Below, piece after piece: positions 1 through 6,270 of a stretch of 7,001 nt of DNA; positions within the stretch are counted from its first letter, which is position 1, and every line of letters starts with the position of its first letter. A program made the position numbers and the translations under genes. Location of the stretch: positions 1 through 7,001 of the forward strand of contig CAILTZ010000531.1 in assembly GCA_903837255.1 (NCBI GenBank), given 5' to 3'. Source of the DNA: an uncultured Pirellula sp. GTDB lineage: Bacteria; Planctomycetota; Planctomycetia; Pirellulales; Pirellulaceae. A model generated the notes under the pieces. It was not told the DNA's origin. It ran no database searches and was given only the letters and a program-made list of their open reading frames with translations.

Positions 1-2
1 TG

Positions 3-2411
3 GTCATCGAAGCTCTTTTGGATCGAGAGGATTTTGTCGGTTCACGAGCACTTCTGATCCACTGGCTGAGCAACGTCTCTAGGGTAGGCCTTTCGAGTGG
101 CTCAATCGCTTATTCAGACTTTGCTCGACGTTGGATGGAAAGATTGCTCGATCCATCCCGACGGATAAACACCAGCCCGAAAGAAACTCGGAATGCGATT
201 GAAAAATTTTTCGCATACATCGAGTCCAACGGGGAAGACTATTGGCAATCCCCCTCATTTCAGTTGCTCAATGGTCGACGCAAAGGGAGTCGGCCAAATT
301 CGGTCACCGAATCGAACACCGAAACGGAAGAAGAGGGTTCTTACGACAAACTATACGGTGCCGCTTATGAAGACGTCAGCTATCTCGATACTACTGACGA
401 CGGCGTCGAGGGCCCGGTATACGAATCCGACACAGGAAACGATGAAGAGTTCATCGCCGAATCCAAGCGGATCGGTGAACACCTGATTTTCTTGAGCGGC
501 TTGGCCCACATGTGGAAGCAAGTTGCAGAGTCGGGAGCTTGGTTGTGCGATTCAGACAGCAGCCAAGAGGCCGATTCCCACAAGGCCCAAATGAAGGATG
601 TTTACAGTGGTTGGATCAATTCCTGTATCGCCCAACGCGAGGGTTTGATGCGACTGCTCGATCAGATCCGAAGCTATGCGATCCCGACCGGAGCCACCGA
701 TGCTGACTCGATGACCAGGTACGATCGCCAGAGAGTGGCCAAAGAGTCGCTGATCGAAAAGATCATCTCCACTGCCGTTGAAACCTCCGATGCCTGCAAA
801 ATGCTCTTGGGTGCCCAGCTTGCCCATTTCCAATCCACCGAAGAAACATTGATGCTTTCAACCGTGTCTTGGTGGAAAAGCCTCGAATCGATCCCGCCAG
901 ACGATCGATGCGCGATTGAACTTTATGGACATCTCATGGGAGCTCGCCGTGAGCAGGTCGAAGCCAGTTTCCGAAAGTACTTGGCAGCAATACGCCACGA
1001 ACCACTGCTTTATGTATCCTTGGCTCGCGGTGGAGACCCCAAAGACATCCTGCTTGCAAGATCACGGCGCAGAAGCCTCACGCATTTATTGACTTGGCTT
1101 CCTAGACAAGGCTTTTATCACTATGCCGGACAGCTGATCGCCACTGCCCGGCAGATGGAAACACAAAACCACGTCGGACATGGAGCTGTCACCGAGTTCG
1201 ATGATCTATTTCAGATCGCTTTCAAATCGATGGTCCGATGCTTGGTCCGAAACACTTATCAATGGTCCGAAGGTCCCGGCGCCAAGAAACGAGCAAAAAA
1301 GATCCGGGACTTCCCGAGCAAGAATGACGAAAGCCCCCTTGGGAACCTACAAGCCATCGAGCTCGATGAACTGGTCGATCGCAATCTACCCGAACCGGAC
1401 CCCGAGTTGCTTGTTCCCCTTTTGGAACAGCTCACCGAGGGTCTCCTAGGGCATTGGCTCTCCCACTCCAGGACTCTTCGGTTGAGTGTTTTGGAAATAG
1501 TCGACGTTCCGAAACGGTGGGCTCCTCTCTCGGAGTTCATTCAAAAGTACGGTCAGGGACTCTTTACCCAAGTCTTCCTGAGCCTGCCTCACGTGCGAGC
1601 CATCTTGCACCAAGGCGTAGGCAATTGGCTCAACCAAGCCATCGTCAATCGAGACAGCCCCGAAGTGCAACCGGTCCTCGATGCAATCGAGTCCGGAGAG
1701 ATCAGCTTGGAGGATGCCCAAGAACGCTTGGAGATCGTCTTCGAGGCGATTATCGACCACTACGCCGAGTACAAAGACTACAACACCACGACAACACAGT
1801 CGGACCGCGGTGAAATGCTCTACATGTTCTTGGACTTCCTCAGACTCAGGGTCCGTTACGACCGCGTATGCTGGAACCTGAAGCCTGTTTTTTGGGCCCA
1901 CGAAGTGTTAGTCCACACCGGTTGCCAACATTCCGCAATCCAGTGGCGACGGGCTCTTTCGGAAAGGGTGGCCCACGAAGCGGATACCTATCTGGAAAAA
2001 CTTAGAAAGCTCCAAAAGACCTATGCGATGATGATGCCCTCGGTTGCCGATCGGCTCAACGAACGGTTCCTCAAACCCATGACGATCGATCGGATGCGCG
2101 CCTTGATCCGACCGGCGATGCGCCAACTCAGGAGCAACGAACAGCAACAGAGCCGAGCCTTTGAATTGCTCGTCCAGGAACTTCACCTGATGATGCGGGA
2201 GCCAACCGGAGTAGGTTTGGAAATCCCCGCTTGGCTGATGGTTCTCCAAGAAGAAGTCGACCGAGTGTTGGATCAGGAGCACAATACCCTGCCCTCAAAT
2301 CGGCTCGAACGAGCCATCCCGCTCGTGAGTCTTAGCCTCGAAGAGGTTCGATCCCAACTGATCGCAAACCAAACGATGGACCAAGCTCTGCCCGGCCCTG
2401 AAACGGCTTAA
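3..2411 (+). CDS. Large hypothetical protein, 5' end outside the window
   Basis: I do not recognise this protein. The reading frame is open from the first in-frame codon (position 3) to TAA at 2409-2411, giving at least 802 residues. The TTG at 18-20 is only the first permitted start in the window; coding continues upstream of it without a stop, so the true start is probably off the left edge. Counting from that TTG, residues 1-95 look helical, and residues about 98-147 form an acidic linker with runs of Glu and Asp and a Tyr/Asp-rich patch (YEDV, TTDDG). The rest is a long, Leu/Glu/Arg-rich, apparently alpha-helical body. No membrane segment, nucleotide-binding motif, zinc site or repeat family was evident, so a soluble cytoplasmic protein is likely. 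It converges on the next gene with overlapping stops, so the pair are not in one operon. The reading frame is well supported; the function is unknown. Confidence 0.85.
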   Translation, partial: VIEALLDREDFVGSRALLIHWLSNVSRVGLSSGSIAYSDFARRWMERLLDPSRRINTSPKETRNAIEKFFAYIESNGEDYWQSPSFQLLNGRRKGSRPNSVTESNTETEEEGSYDKLYGAAYEDVSYLDTTDDGVEGPVYESDTGNDEEFIAESKRIGEHLIFLSGLAHMWKQVAESGAWLCDSDSSQEADSHKAQMKDVYSGWINSCIAQREGLMRLLDQIRSYAIPTGATDADSMTRYDRQRVAKESLIEKIISTAVETSDACKMLLGAQLAHFQSTEETLMLSTVSWWKSLESIPPDDRCAIELYGHLMGARREQVEASFRKYLAAIRHEPLLYVSLARGGDPKDILLARSRRRSLTHLLTWLPRQGFYHYAGQLIATARQMETQNHVGHGAVTEFDDLFQIAFKSMVRCLVRNTYQWSEGPGAKKRAKKIRDFPSKNDESPLGNLQAIELDELVDRNLPEPDPELLVPLLEQLTEGLLGHWLSHSRTLRLSVLEIVDVPKRWAPLSEFIQKYGQGLFTQVFLSLPHVRAILHQGVGNWLNQAIVNRDSPEVQPVLDAIESGEISLEDAQERLEIVFEAIIDHYAEYKDYNTTTTQSDRGEMLYMFLDFLRLRVRYDRVCWNLKPVFWAHEVLVHTGCQHSAIQWRRALSERVAHEADTYLEKLRKLQKTYAMMMPSVADRLNERFLKPMTIDRMRALIRPAMRQLRSNEQQQSRAFELLVQELHLMMREPTGVGLEIPAWLMVLQEEVDRVLDQEHNTLPSNRLERAIPLVSLSLEEVRSQLIANQTMDQALPGPETA

Positions 2412-3886
2412 AGAGCCTCACCTCTCCTCCAGTAGCCTTCGAATTTGTAGAACCTTCTGCGGTCCTCCTCTGCATCCAGTCCAGTAAGCTTCACGTTCCA
2501 ATAGTTATTCAGATCGTTTAGCCTCGCTAAAACTTGCTCTAGCGATTTCGACTCAATGGCTTGCCCGATGAATTGACGATGGGATTCCAGAGATTGGAAA
2601 CCAGATGCTTTGGCTTTCGAAAAGTATTCCAACGCCCCCTCTTTGTTCCCAAAGTCGCTTTCGAGTCGGCCCATCAAGTCACACATCAACGGATCATTGG
2701 TCTGACTGTAGAGCCTTGATAGATTCTCCTGGATCGCTTGCCGATCGATCTGAGAAAACGAATCGCCTGGGCTCCCGATCCAAGATTGAATCGACTGAAT
2801 ATCCCCGTGCGATGGCCCTGAGAGTTGTACGAAGTTGCTCGAAGCTGGAGCGATGCCCTGGTCGGAGCCCTCAACCCATCTCATGCATAATTGGCTTAAG
2901 GGCCTCTGAACTTGGTAATCCAAGAGGTCTTCAATCGCCATATCAAGACCGTCTCCAGAGACGATCAAGACGACATAACCAAAGGAACTGTCGGCAAAAA
3001 AGTTTGTTGACGAATATCCTTGGAGCTTCGGATTGAATGCTCCATTTGCAACCTTACACCTGAAAATATCTCCGCAGTAAATATTGAAAACATCAAAACT
3101 GACCTGTCGGCTCAGAGACTTGAGGATCTTTTCGTTGTCTAACAGATCGACGGGAGTCAAGTTCTCTCGGTAATATCGCACCAACAAAGCAGTCTGGTCT
3201 GCCTGCTTCGACACACCGATCAAACGCCAGTCGTGATATCCTGCGGTTACTCTTTGCGTGTTGTCCAGAAATGCGGTCACCAATTCACGACACTGCCTCT
3301 CGATCGAATCTTCTGAATCGATCCCTGGAGACTTCAAAGCGTTGCGGCCATGGCAAACTTCATTGCAAAACCTATCGTAAACAAATAATTTTTCGATCGA
3401 TCTGTACATGGACGCCGATGCCAGCGTCGTGAATTCTTTCACAACTCGGTGGCCCTCGAACGATCCGTAGACCGAATCGACAGAAGTATTCCAAACCGGC
3501 GCTTTGCTCCATTCGAAGGAATGGTGGTTTCCCACGATGGTCAAGTTCTCGGCAGGAACCAATTTTCTCAAAAAGCCGAGACTCTTGACCGATCTGGCCA
3601 TGGCAGGACGTAAGAAAGCAATCAACAGCATGGACAAAAGCAATGGCACAAGGACAACCGCCGAAAATCGAATCCATCCTGGCAACAATGCGGTTTGATT
3701 ATGGATTTTGCTGTTTTTGGAACGGAAATCGAGGATTTGTCTATCGGAGCGGTTTCTAGTGCCTGGATCGAATTGCTCTTCAAAAACGACGACGTTACCA
3801 CATGCTGGGCATCCTATACCCCGTCTGAGCTTTTCGATTGGAGCAAGAATCGGCGTTCCGCAATTGCAAATAAGATTTTTTCGCAT
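2408..3886 (-). CDS. Zinc-ribbon, single-pass membrane protein with TPR-like tail (hypothetical)
   Basis: This is a 492-residue protein of unknown function. Residues 7-30 hold a Cys-x-Cys-Gly ... Cys-Pro-x-Cys-Gly ribbon (Cys7, Cys9, Cys26, Cys29), a style widespread at the N termini of planctomycete proteins and likely to bind zinc in the cytoplasm. Residues about 60-70 are polar, then about 71-92 form one strongly hydrophobic helix. Residues 93-492 probably lie outside the cytoplasm, although positive charges on both sides of the helix leave the topology uncertain. This part has Cys at 174, 178, 199, 271, 277, 334 and 402. Residues about 395-445 resemble a TPR/Sel1-type helical pair (GNKEGALEYFSKAKASGF). 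The ATG at 3886 has AAGGGG seven bases upstream. The gene is divergent from the glycosyltransferase and convergent with the upstream orphan, so it is probably transcribed alone. By eye its GC content looks lower than that of its neighbours. Confidence 0.85.
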   Translation of the reverse strand: MRKNLICNCGTPILAPIEKLRRGIGCPACGNVVVFEEQFDPGTRNRSDRQILDFRSKNSKIHNQTALLPGWIRFSAVVLVPLLLSMLLIAFLRPAMARSVKSLGFLRKLVPAENLTIVGNHHSFEWSKAPVWNTSVDSVYGSFEGHRVVKEFTTLASASMYRSIEKLFVYDRFCNEVCHGRNALKSPGIDSEDSIERQCRELVTAFLDNTQRVTAGYHDWRLIGVSKQADQTALLVRYYRENLTPVDLLDNEKILKSLSRQVSFDVFNIYCGDIFRCKVANGAFNPKLQGYSSTNFFADSSFGYVVLIVSGDGLDMAIEDLLDYQVQRPLSQLCMRWVEGSDQGIAPASSNFVQLSGPSHGDIQSIQSWIGSPGDSFSQIDRQAIQENLSRLYSQTNDPLMCDLMGRLESDFGNKEGALEYFSKAKASGFQSLESHRQFIGQAIESKSLEQVLARLNDLNNYWNVKLTGLDAEEDRRRFYKFEGYWRRGEAL

Positions 3887-3893
3887 CGGGCAT

Positions 3894-3899
3894 CCCCTT
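3894..3899 (-). promoter_or_regulatory. Ribosome binding site of the zinc-ribbon membrane protein
   Basis: Read on the minus strand this is AAGGGG, ending seven bases before the ATG at 3886-3884. It supports that ATG over the nearby out-of-frame ATG at 3893-3891, which immediately abuts the AAGGGG and so has no usable spacing. Confidence 0.5.
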
Positions 3900-4002
3900 A
3901 AAAGTACAAATATGAACGTTATGTCTAGCCGACTTTAACCCTGGCGGTCGATGCACGGGATACTGAGCCTCCATAAAAGTTTAGATCGAGAAAACGTTTC
4001 TG

Positions 4003-4011
4003 TGATAAAAT
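4003..4011 (+). promoter_or_regulatory. Candidate extended -10 promoter element for the glycosyltransferase
   Basis: The sequence TGATAAAAT fits a TGn extended -10 followed by TAAAAT, which matches the bacterial TATAAT consensus at five of six positions. No good -35 hexamer sits at the usual distance; the best nearby (TTAGAT at 3981) is weak. If used, transcription would start near 4018 and give the glycosyltransferase a leader of about 245 bases. Promoter rules in planctomycetes are poorly defined, so this remains a weak call. Confidence 0.25.
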
Positions 4012-4090
4012 GTGCGTTTTAAATAGTATTAGCCAGCCAGAGGATTCCGGTTGTAAGGGTTCTTCCTTCAAAAGTGTCGTGGGCGCTTGG

Positions 4091-4129
4091 AAGGGGGCGA
4101 ATTCTGTTTCTCGCGACAATGGCCCCCTT
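4091..4129. repeat. GC-rich inverted repeat in the intergenic region (possible hairpin)
   Basis: AAGGGGGC at 4091-4098 is perfectly complementary to GCCCCCTT at 4122-4129, with 23 bases between. A G-U pair could add one step (4090 with 4130). The right arm ends in only three T residues and the loop is long, so it is a poor intrinsic terminator. It lies in the probable leader of the glycosyltransferase and could be an RNA stem or a protein-binding site. The pairing is certain as sequence; its role is inferred. Confidence 0.35.
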
Positions 4130-4148
4130 TAGCCGCTCGTTGACAAGA

Positions 4149-4251
4149 GACTCCAAGAAGAGATTCAAGCGAATCACAATTCGACAAGGATTCTGCAAGG
4201 TACAATCGATCGGGAATCGAATCCCAGTCAGAATCAATCGCACAGAGAATC
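4149..4251. repeat. Dense cluster of GANTC words with nested inverted repeats
   Basis: Eight GANTC pentamers lie in 103 bases: GACTC at 4149; GATTC at 4162 and 4189; GAATC at 4171, 4214, 4219, 4231 and 4247. Two overlapping perfect inverted repeats share the middle arm: GATTC-AAGC-GAATC (4162-4175) and CGAAT-CACA-ATTCG (4170-4183). A further short palindromic stem, GGGA-ATCGAA-TCCC, lies at 4212-4225. GANTC is the recognition site of CcrM-type adenine methyltransferases, but no such enzyme is seen here. The spacing is irregular. The cluster ends 13 bases before the glycosyltransferase ATG, so it could be operator DNA or structured leader RNA. Confidence 0.4.
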
Positions 4252-4256
4252 AAAGG
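4252..4256 (+). promoter_or_regulatory. Ribosome binding site of the glycosyltransferase
   Basis: AAAGG ends eight bases before the ATG at 4265. It is a modest but well-spaced Shine-Dalgarno match and supports the chosen start, which also places the hydrophobic N-terminal helix directly at the start of the protein. Confidence 0.45.
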
Positions 4257-4264
4257 TTTCATCG

Positions 4265-5422
4265 ATGGTGTTCCTTATTGCTTCAGGACTTCTTCTAGCC
4301 CTAGCAGCCTTGCCACTGGCGATGTTCCTGACGAACCTCCAAAGCTTCCGCCCAGCCTGCACGGACCCGGGGCGCATGGATCAAGCCCGAAGTATCCCGG
4401 TGAGTGTTCTGATTCCTGCTCGCAACGAGGAATCGAGCATCCAATTTGCGTTGGATCAACTGATGGCTTGTACACATAGCGTCTTCGAAGTCCTCGTCCT
4501 AGACGATGCATCCGAAGATAAAACTGCGGCCATCGTCGAGTCAAAATCGACCCAGTTCCCAAACATCAAACTCCACCGCTCCAGAGGGTTAGCTGATGGT
4601 TGGAACGGTAAGCAAAATGCTTGCTGGCAACTATCGCAGTTGGCCCAGTACGACCGACTGCTGTTCCTCGATGCCGACGTTCGTCTCTCGAAGGATGCCT
4701 TGACTCGAATCATCGCCGAACAAGAGTATCGCAAAGCCCCCCTTGTCAGTGGCTTCCCACTTCAAGAGACTGGAACCATCACCGAGAAACTCTTAATCCC
4801 CATGATGCACTACATCCTCTTGGGATTCCTACCGATCGATCGCATGCGAAACTCCACCGACCCGGGCTTTGCAGCAGGGTGCGGACAACTCTTTTTAGCG
4901 ATGAAATCGGAATACTTACAAGCCGATGGTCACCGGGCGATCGCCTCGTCACGCCATGACGGGATCAAACTGCCCCGAGCGTTTCGCCAAGCTGGCTTCA
5001 AAACCGATGTCTTCGATGCCACGGACATCGCTACATGCCGGATGTACCACAATACCCAACAGGTCCAGCAAGGCCTTTTGAAGAATGCGATTGAGGGAAT
5101 CGCCAATCCAAGATTGATCGTTCCTTTCACGATCCTGCTACTGGGCGGTTCGGTCCTGCCTGTGTGCCTGTTTACTTGGCAGCTGATTCACTGCGCAAGA
5201 CACTCCATCTGGTCCGGCTTATCGCTAGCAAGCCTCCTGATACTCGGAGTAGCGACGCTCATGGGCTGGACCCCTAGGTTTCTGGCCCAAAAAGATTTCC
5301 GCCAGTCGTTCCTAGGAGCCCTATTGCACCCGTTGAGCGTCTTGTGGTTCGTCGTCCTGCAATGGACGGCTCTGTTCCGACACCTGCTGCGAATCAAGAC
5401 TCCCTGGAGAGGTCGGGTCTAA
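4265..5422 (+). CDS. Membrane glycosyltransferase, GT2 family, CrtQ/HpnB-like
   Basis: This 385-residue enzyme should transfer a sugar from a nucleotide-sugar donor to a lipid or terpenoid acceptor at the inner membrane. An N-terminal hydrophobic helix (about 4-24) is followed by a GT-A fold. Its marks are PARNEE at 51-56, the VLDD strand end at 78-81 with Asp80/Asp81, GWNGK at 112-116, and the metal-binding DAD at 136-138. His231-Asp232-Gly233 is in the position of the likely catalytic-base motif, and CRMY at 258-261 stands where processive enzymes have QxxRW. Three C-terminal hydrophobic segments follow (about 285-305, 315-335 and 350-370). Length and layout match the hopanoid-associated HpnB and carotenoid-linked CrtQ/CruC kinds, but no hopanoid or carotenoid gene is visible nearby, so the acceptor is unknown. 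The gene is transcribed alone from the divergent gap and ends 11 bases from the convergent reductase gene. Confidence 0.9.
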   Translation: MVFLIASGLLLALAALPLAMFLTNLQSFRPACTDPGRMDQARSIPVSVLIPARNEESSIQFALDQLMACTHSVFEVLVLDDASEDKTAAIVESKSTQFPNIKLHRSRGLADGWNGKQNACWQLSQLAQYDRLLFLDADVRLSKDALTRIIAEQEYRKAPLVSGFPLQETGTITEKLLIPMMHYILLGFLPIDRMRNSTDPGFAAGCGQLFLAMKSEYLQADGHRAIASSRHDGIKLPRAFRQAGFKTDVFDATDIATCRMYHNTQQVQQGLLKNAIEGIANPRLIVPFTILLLGGSVLPVCLFTWQLIHCARHSIWSGLSLASLLILGVATLMGWTPRFLAQKDFRQSFLGALLHPLSVLWFVVLQWTALFRHLLRIKTPWRGRV

Positions 5423-5433
5423 AACTCAGGGAT

Positions 5434-6246
5434 TCAGGGTTTTGTCGCCTTATCAGAGGCATCGGCGGCTTTTGCCAAAATGCGATCGGTAATCCCTGGG
5501 AACCACCGTCCCATGGAAACCAATGCCTTGCCACCGAGGCTCAAGATCATTTCGCGTTTGGACCGCACCAAAGCTCGGATCGCCAATTGCGCAACTCGCT
5601 CCGGCGTCATGCTTCCGATCGAACGACTCTTGGCATCCGGATGACTATCGACCAGTGAATCGAAAAACTCAGATCGCGTTGTGCTGGGCGAGACCATCAA
5701 GACTTCGATTCCACAAGGGGCTAACTCAACCCGCAACGATTCTGCCCAACCCCTCAGCGCGAACTTTGCCGCACAGTACTCGCTTTTGTTGGGGACCGCC
5801 CGGTGGGCCAAGACCGATCCGATATTCAGGATCGCTGGACGATTGCCCTGCTTAAGCAGAGCGATACACAGACGGGTCAATTCCGCAGGCGCAAAAAAAT
5901 CGATCTCCATCACCCGCCGCAATCGATCGTTGTTGGCTTGCTCGAACGGTCCGATCGCCCCAGCACCTGCGTTGTTGACCAAAACATCCAGAGCTTGCCA
6001 ATGCTCCCTACACCAGCCAGCAAGTCGCTGGCGATGGGCCGCGGAGGTCAAGTCCCCTTCGATCACCGTGAGCTTGCCGGGACTCTCAAGAGTCTCTTGG
6101 ACCAAGCGTGCTAAACGATCGGGCCGACGCGCTGTTGCCAAGACCTCTGCACCTCCGAGCAGGAGTTGCTTGGTCATGCAATAACCAATCCCACTTGAGG
6201 CACCCGTAAGGAGCACCCGCAGTCCCTCGAGCCTTCTTTTTGCCAC
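5434..6246 (-). CDS. Short-chain dehydrogenase/reductase (SDR)
   Basis: This 270-residue protein is a classical-type NAD(P)-dependent oxidoreductase with a Rossmann fold, probably cytoplasmic; its substrate is unknown. The cofactor loop TGASSGIG is at 14-21, the basic residues Arg40-Arg41 at the end of the second strand favour NADP(H), NNAG is at 91-94, and the catalytic Ser144, Tyr157 and Lys161 (YxxxK) are all present. The fourth classical residue, Asn, is replaced by Asp116 in IDFFAPAEL. The SPSTTRSEF stretch near 186-194 corresponds to the usual PG-x-T region but has Ser-Pro-Ser. The start is GTG at 6246, chosen for the strong AGGAGG before it and an in-frame stop just upstream. It begins 24 bases after the hflX stop in the same direction, so the two genes are probably co-transcribed. 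It overlaps no other gene. Confidence 0.92.
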   Translation of the reverse strand: MAKRRLEGLRVLLTGASSGIGYCMTKQLLLGGAEVLATARRPDRLARLVQETLESPGKLTVIEGDLTSAAHRQRLAGWCREHWQALDVLVNNAGAGAIGPFEQANNDRLRRVMEIDFFAPAELTRLCIALLKQGNRPAILNIGSVLAHRAVPNKSEYCAAKFALRGWAESLRVELAPCGIEVLMVSPSTTRSEFFDSLVDSHPDAKSRSIGSMTPERVAQLAIRALVRSKREMILSLGGKALVSMGRWFPGITDRILAKAADASDKATKP

Positions 6247-6250
6247 GGAA

Positions 6251-6256
6251 CCTCCT
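6251..6256 (-). promoter_or_regulatory. Strong ribosome binding site deciding a GTG start
   Basis: On the minus strand this is AGGAGG (within AAAGGAGGTT), four bases before the GTG at 6246-6244. The spacing is slightly short, but the match is near perfect. No ATG occurs until codon 24, inside the cofactor-binding fold, so this site fixes GTG as the start of the reductase. Confidence 0.7.
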
Positions 6257-6270
6257 TTGGGGGCTTTGAT

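Larger units (their letters stand above)
3887..4264. other. Divergent intergenic region of 378 bases
   Basis: This non-coding gap lies between the start of the zinc-ribbon membrane protein (leftward) and the start of the glycosyltransferase (rightward), so it must hold the promoters of both. It contains a candidate rightward extended -10 element, an AAAACG/CGTTTT inverted repeat around it, a GC-rich 8-base inverted repeat, and a dense run of GANTC words. No clear leftward promoter was found by eye. No tRNA, small-RNA terminator or mobile-element end could be recognised. Short open frames occur on both strands here, but none has family resemblance or a good ribosome binding site. Confidence 0.6.

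Noticed and set aside
18..20. TTG as the true start of the large orphan protein
   Set aside because: The same frame is open back to the window edge with plausible coding sequence (VIEALL) and no ribosome binding site precedes the TTG, so it is better treated as a gene cut by the window.
1446..1901. 151-residue antisense open frame inside the large orphan gene
   Set aside because: It lies wholly opposite a long, well-formed frame and shows the low-quality composition of a reverse-strand shadow; no independent start signal was seen.
3925..4119. 64-residue open frame on the minus strand in the divergent gap
   Set aside because: No recognisable family or composition typical of a real small protein. 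It spans the candidate promoter and the GC-rich inverted repeat. Not excluded, but unsupported.
4140..4168. TTGACA at 4140-4145 as a -35 box
   Set aside because: A perfect -35 match, but the hexamers 16-18 bases downstream (such as ATTCAA) do not resemble a -10 element.
4211..4225. T-arm-like sequence GGGAATCGAATCCC, possible tRNA
   Set aside because: It lacks the TTC of a T-loop, and no acceptor stem, anticodon arm or CCA-like end could be fitted around it.
4074..4298. Basic 74-residue open frame starting at GTG 4074 (+)
   Set aside because: It overlaps the glycosyltransferase start, has no good ribosome binding site, uses GTG, and its Arg/Lys richness follows from out-of-frame reading of AAG/CGA-rich DNA.
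5401..5440. Possible terminator between the convergent glycosyltransferase and reductase genes
   Set aside because: TCCCTG (5401-5406) pairs with CAGGGA (5427-5432), but the stem is only six pairs with a 20-base loop, and the only T-run (TTTT after a second CAGGG) is short. Too weak to call.
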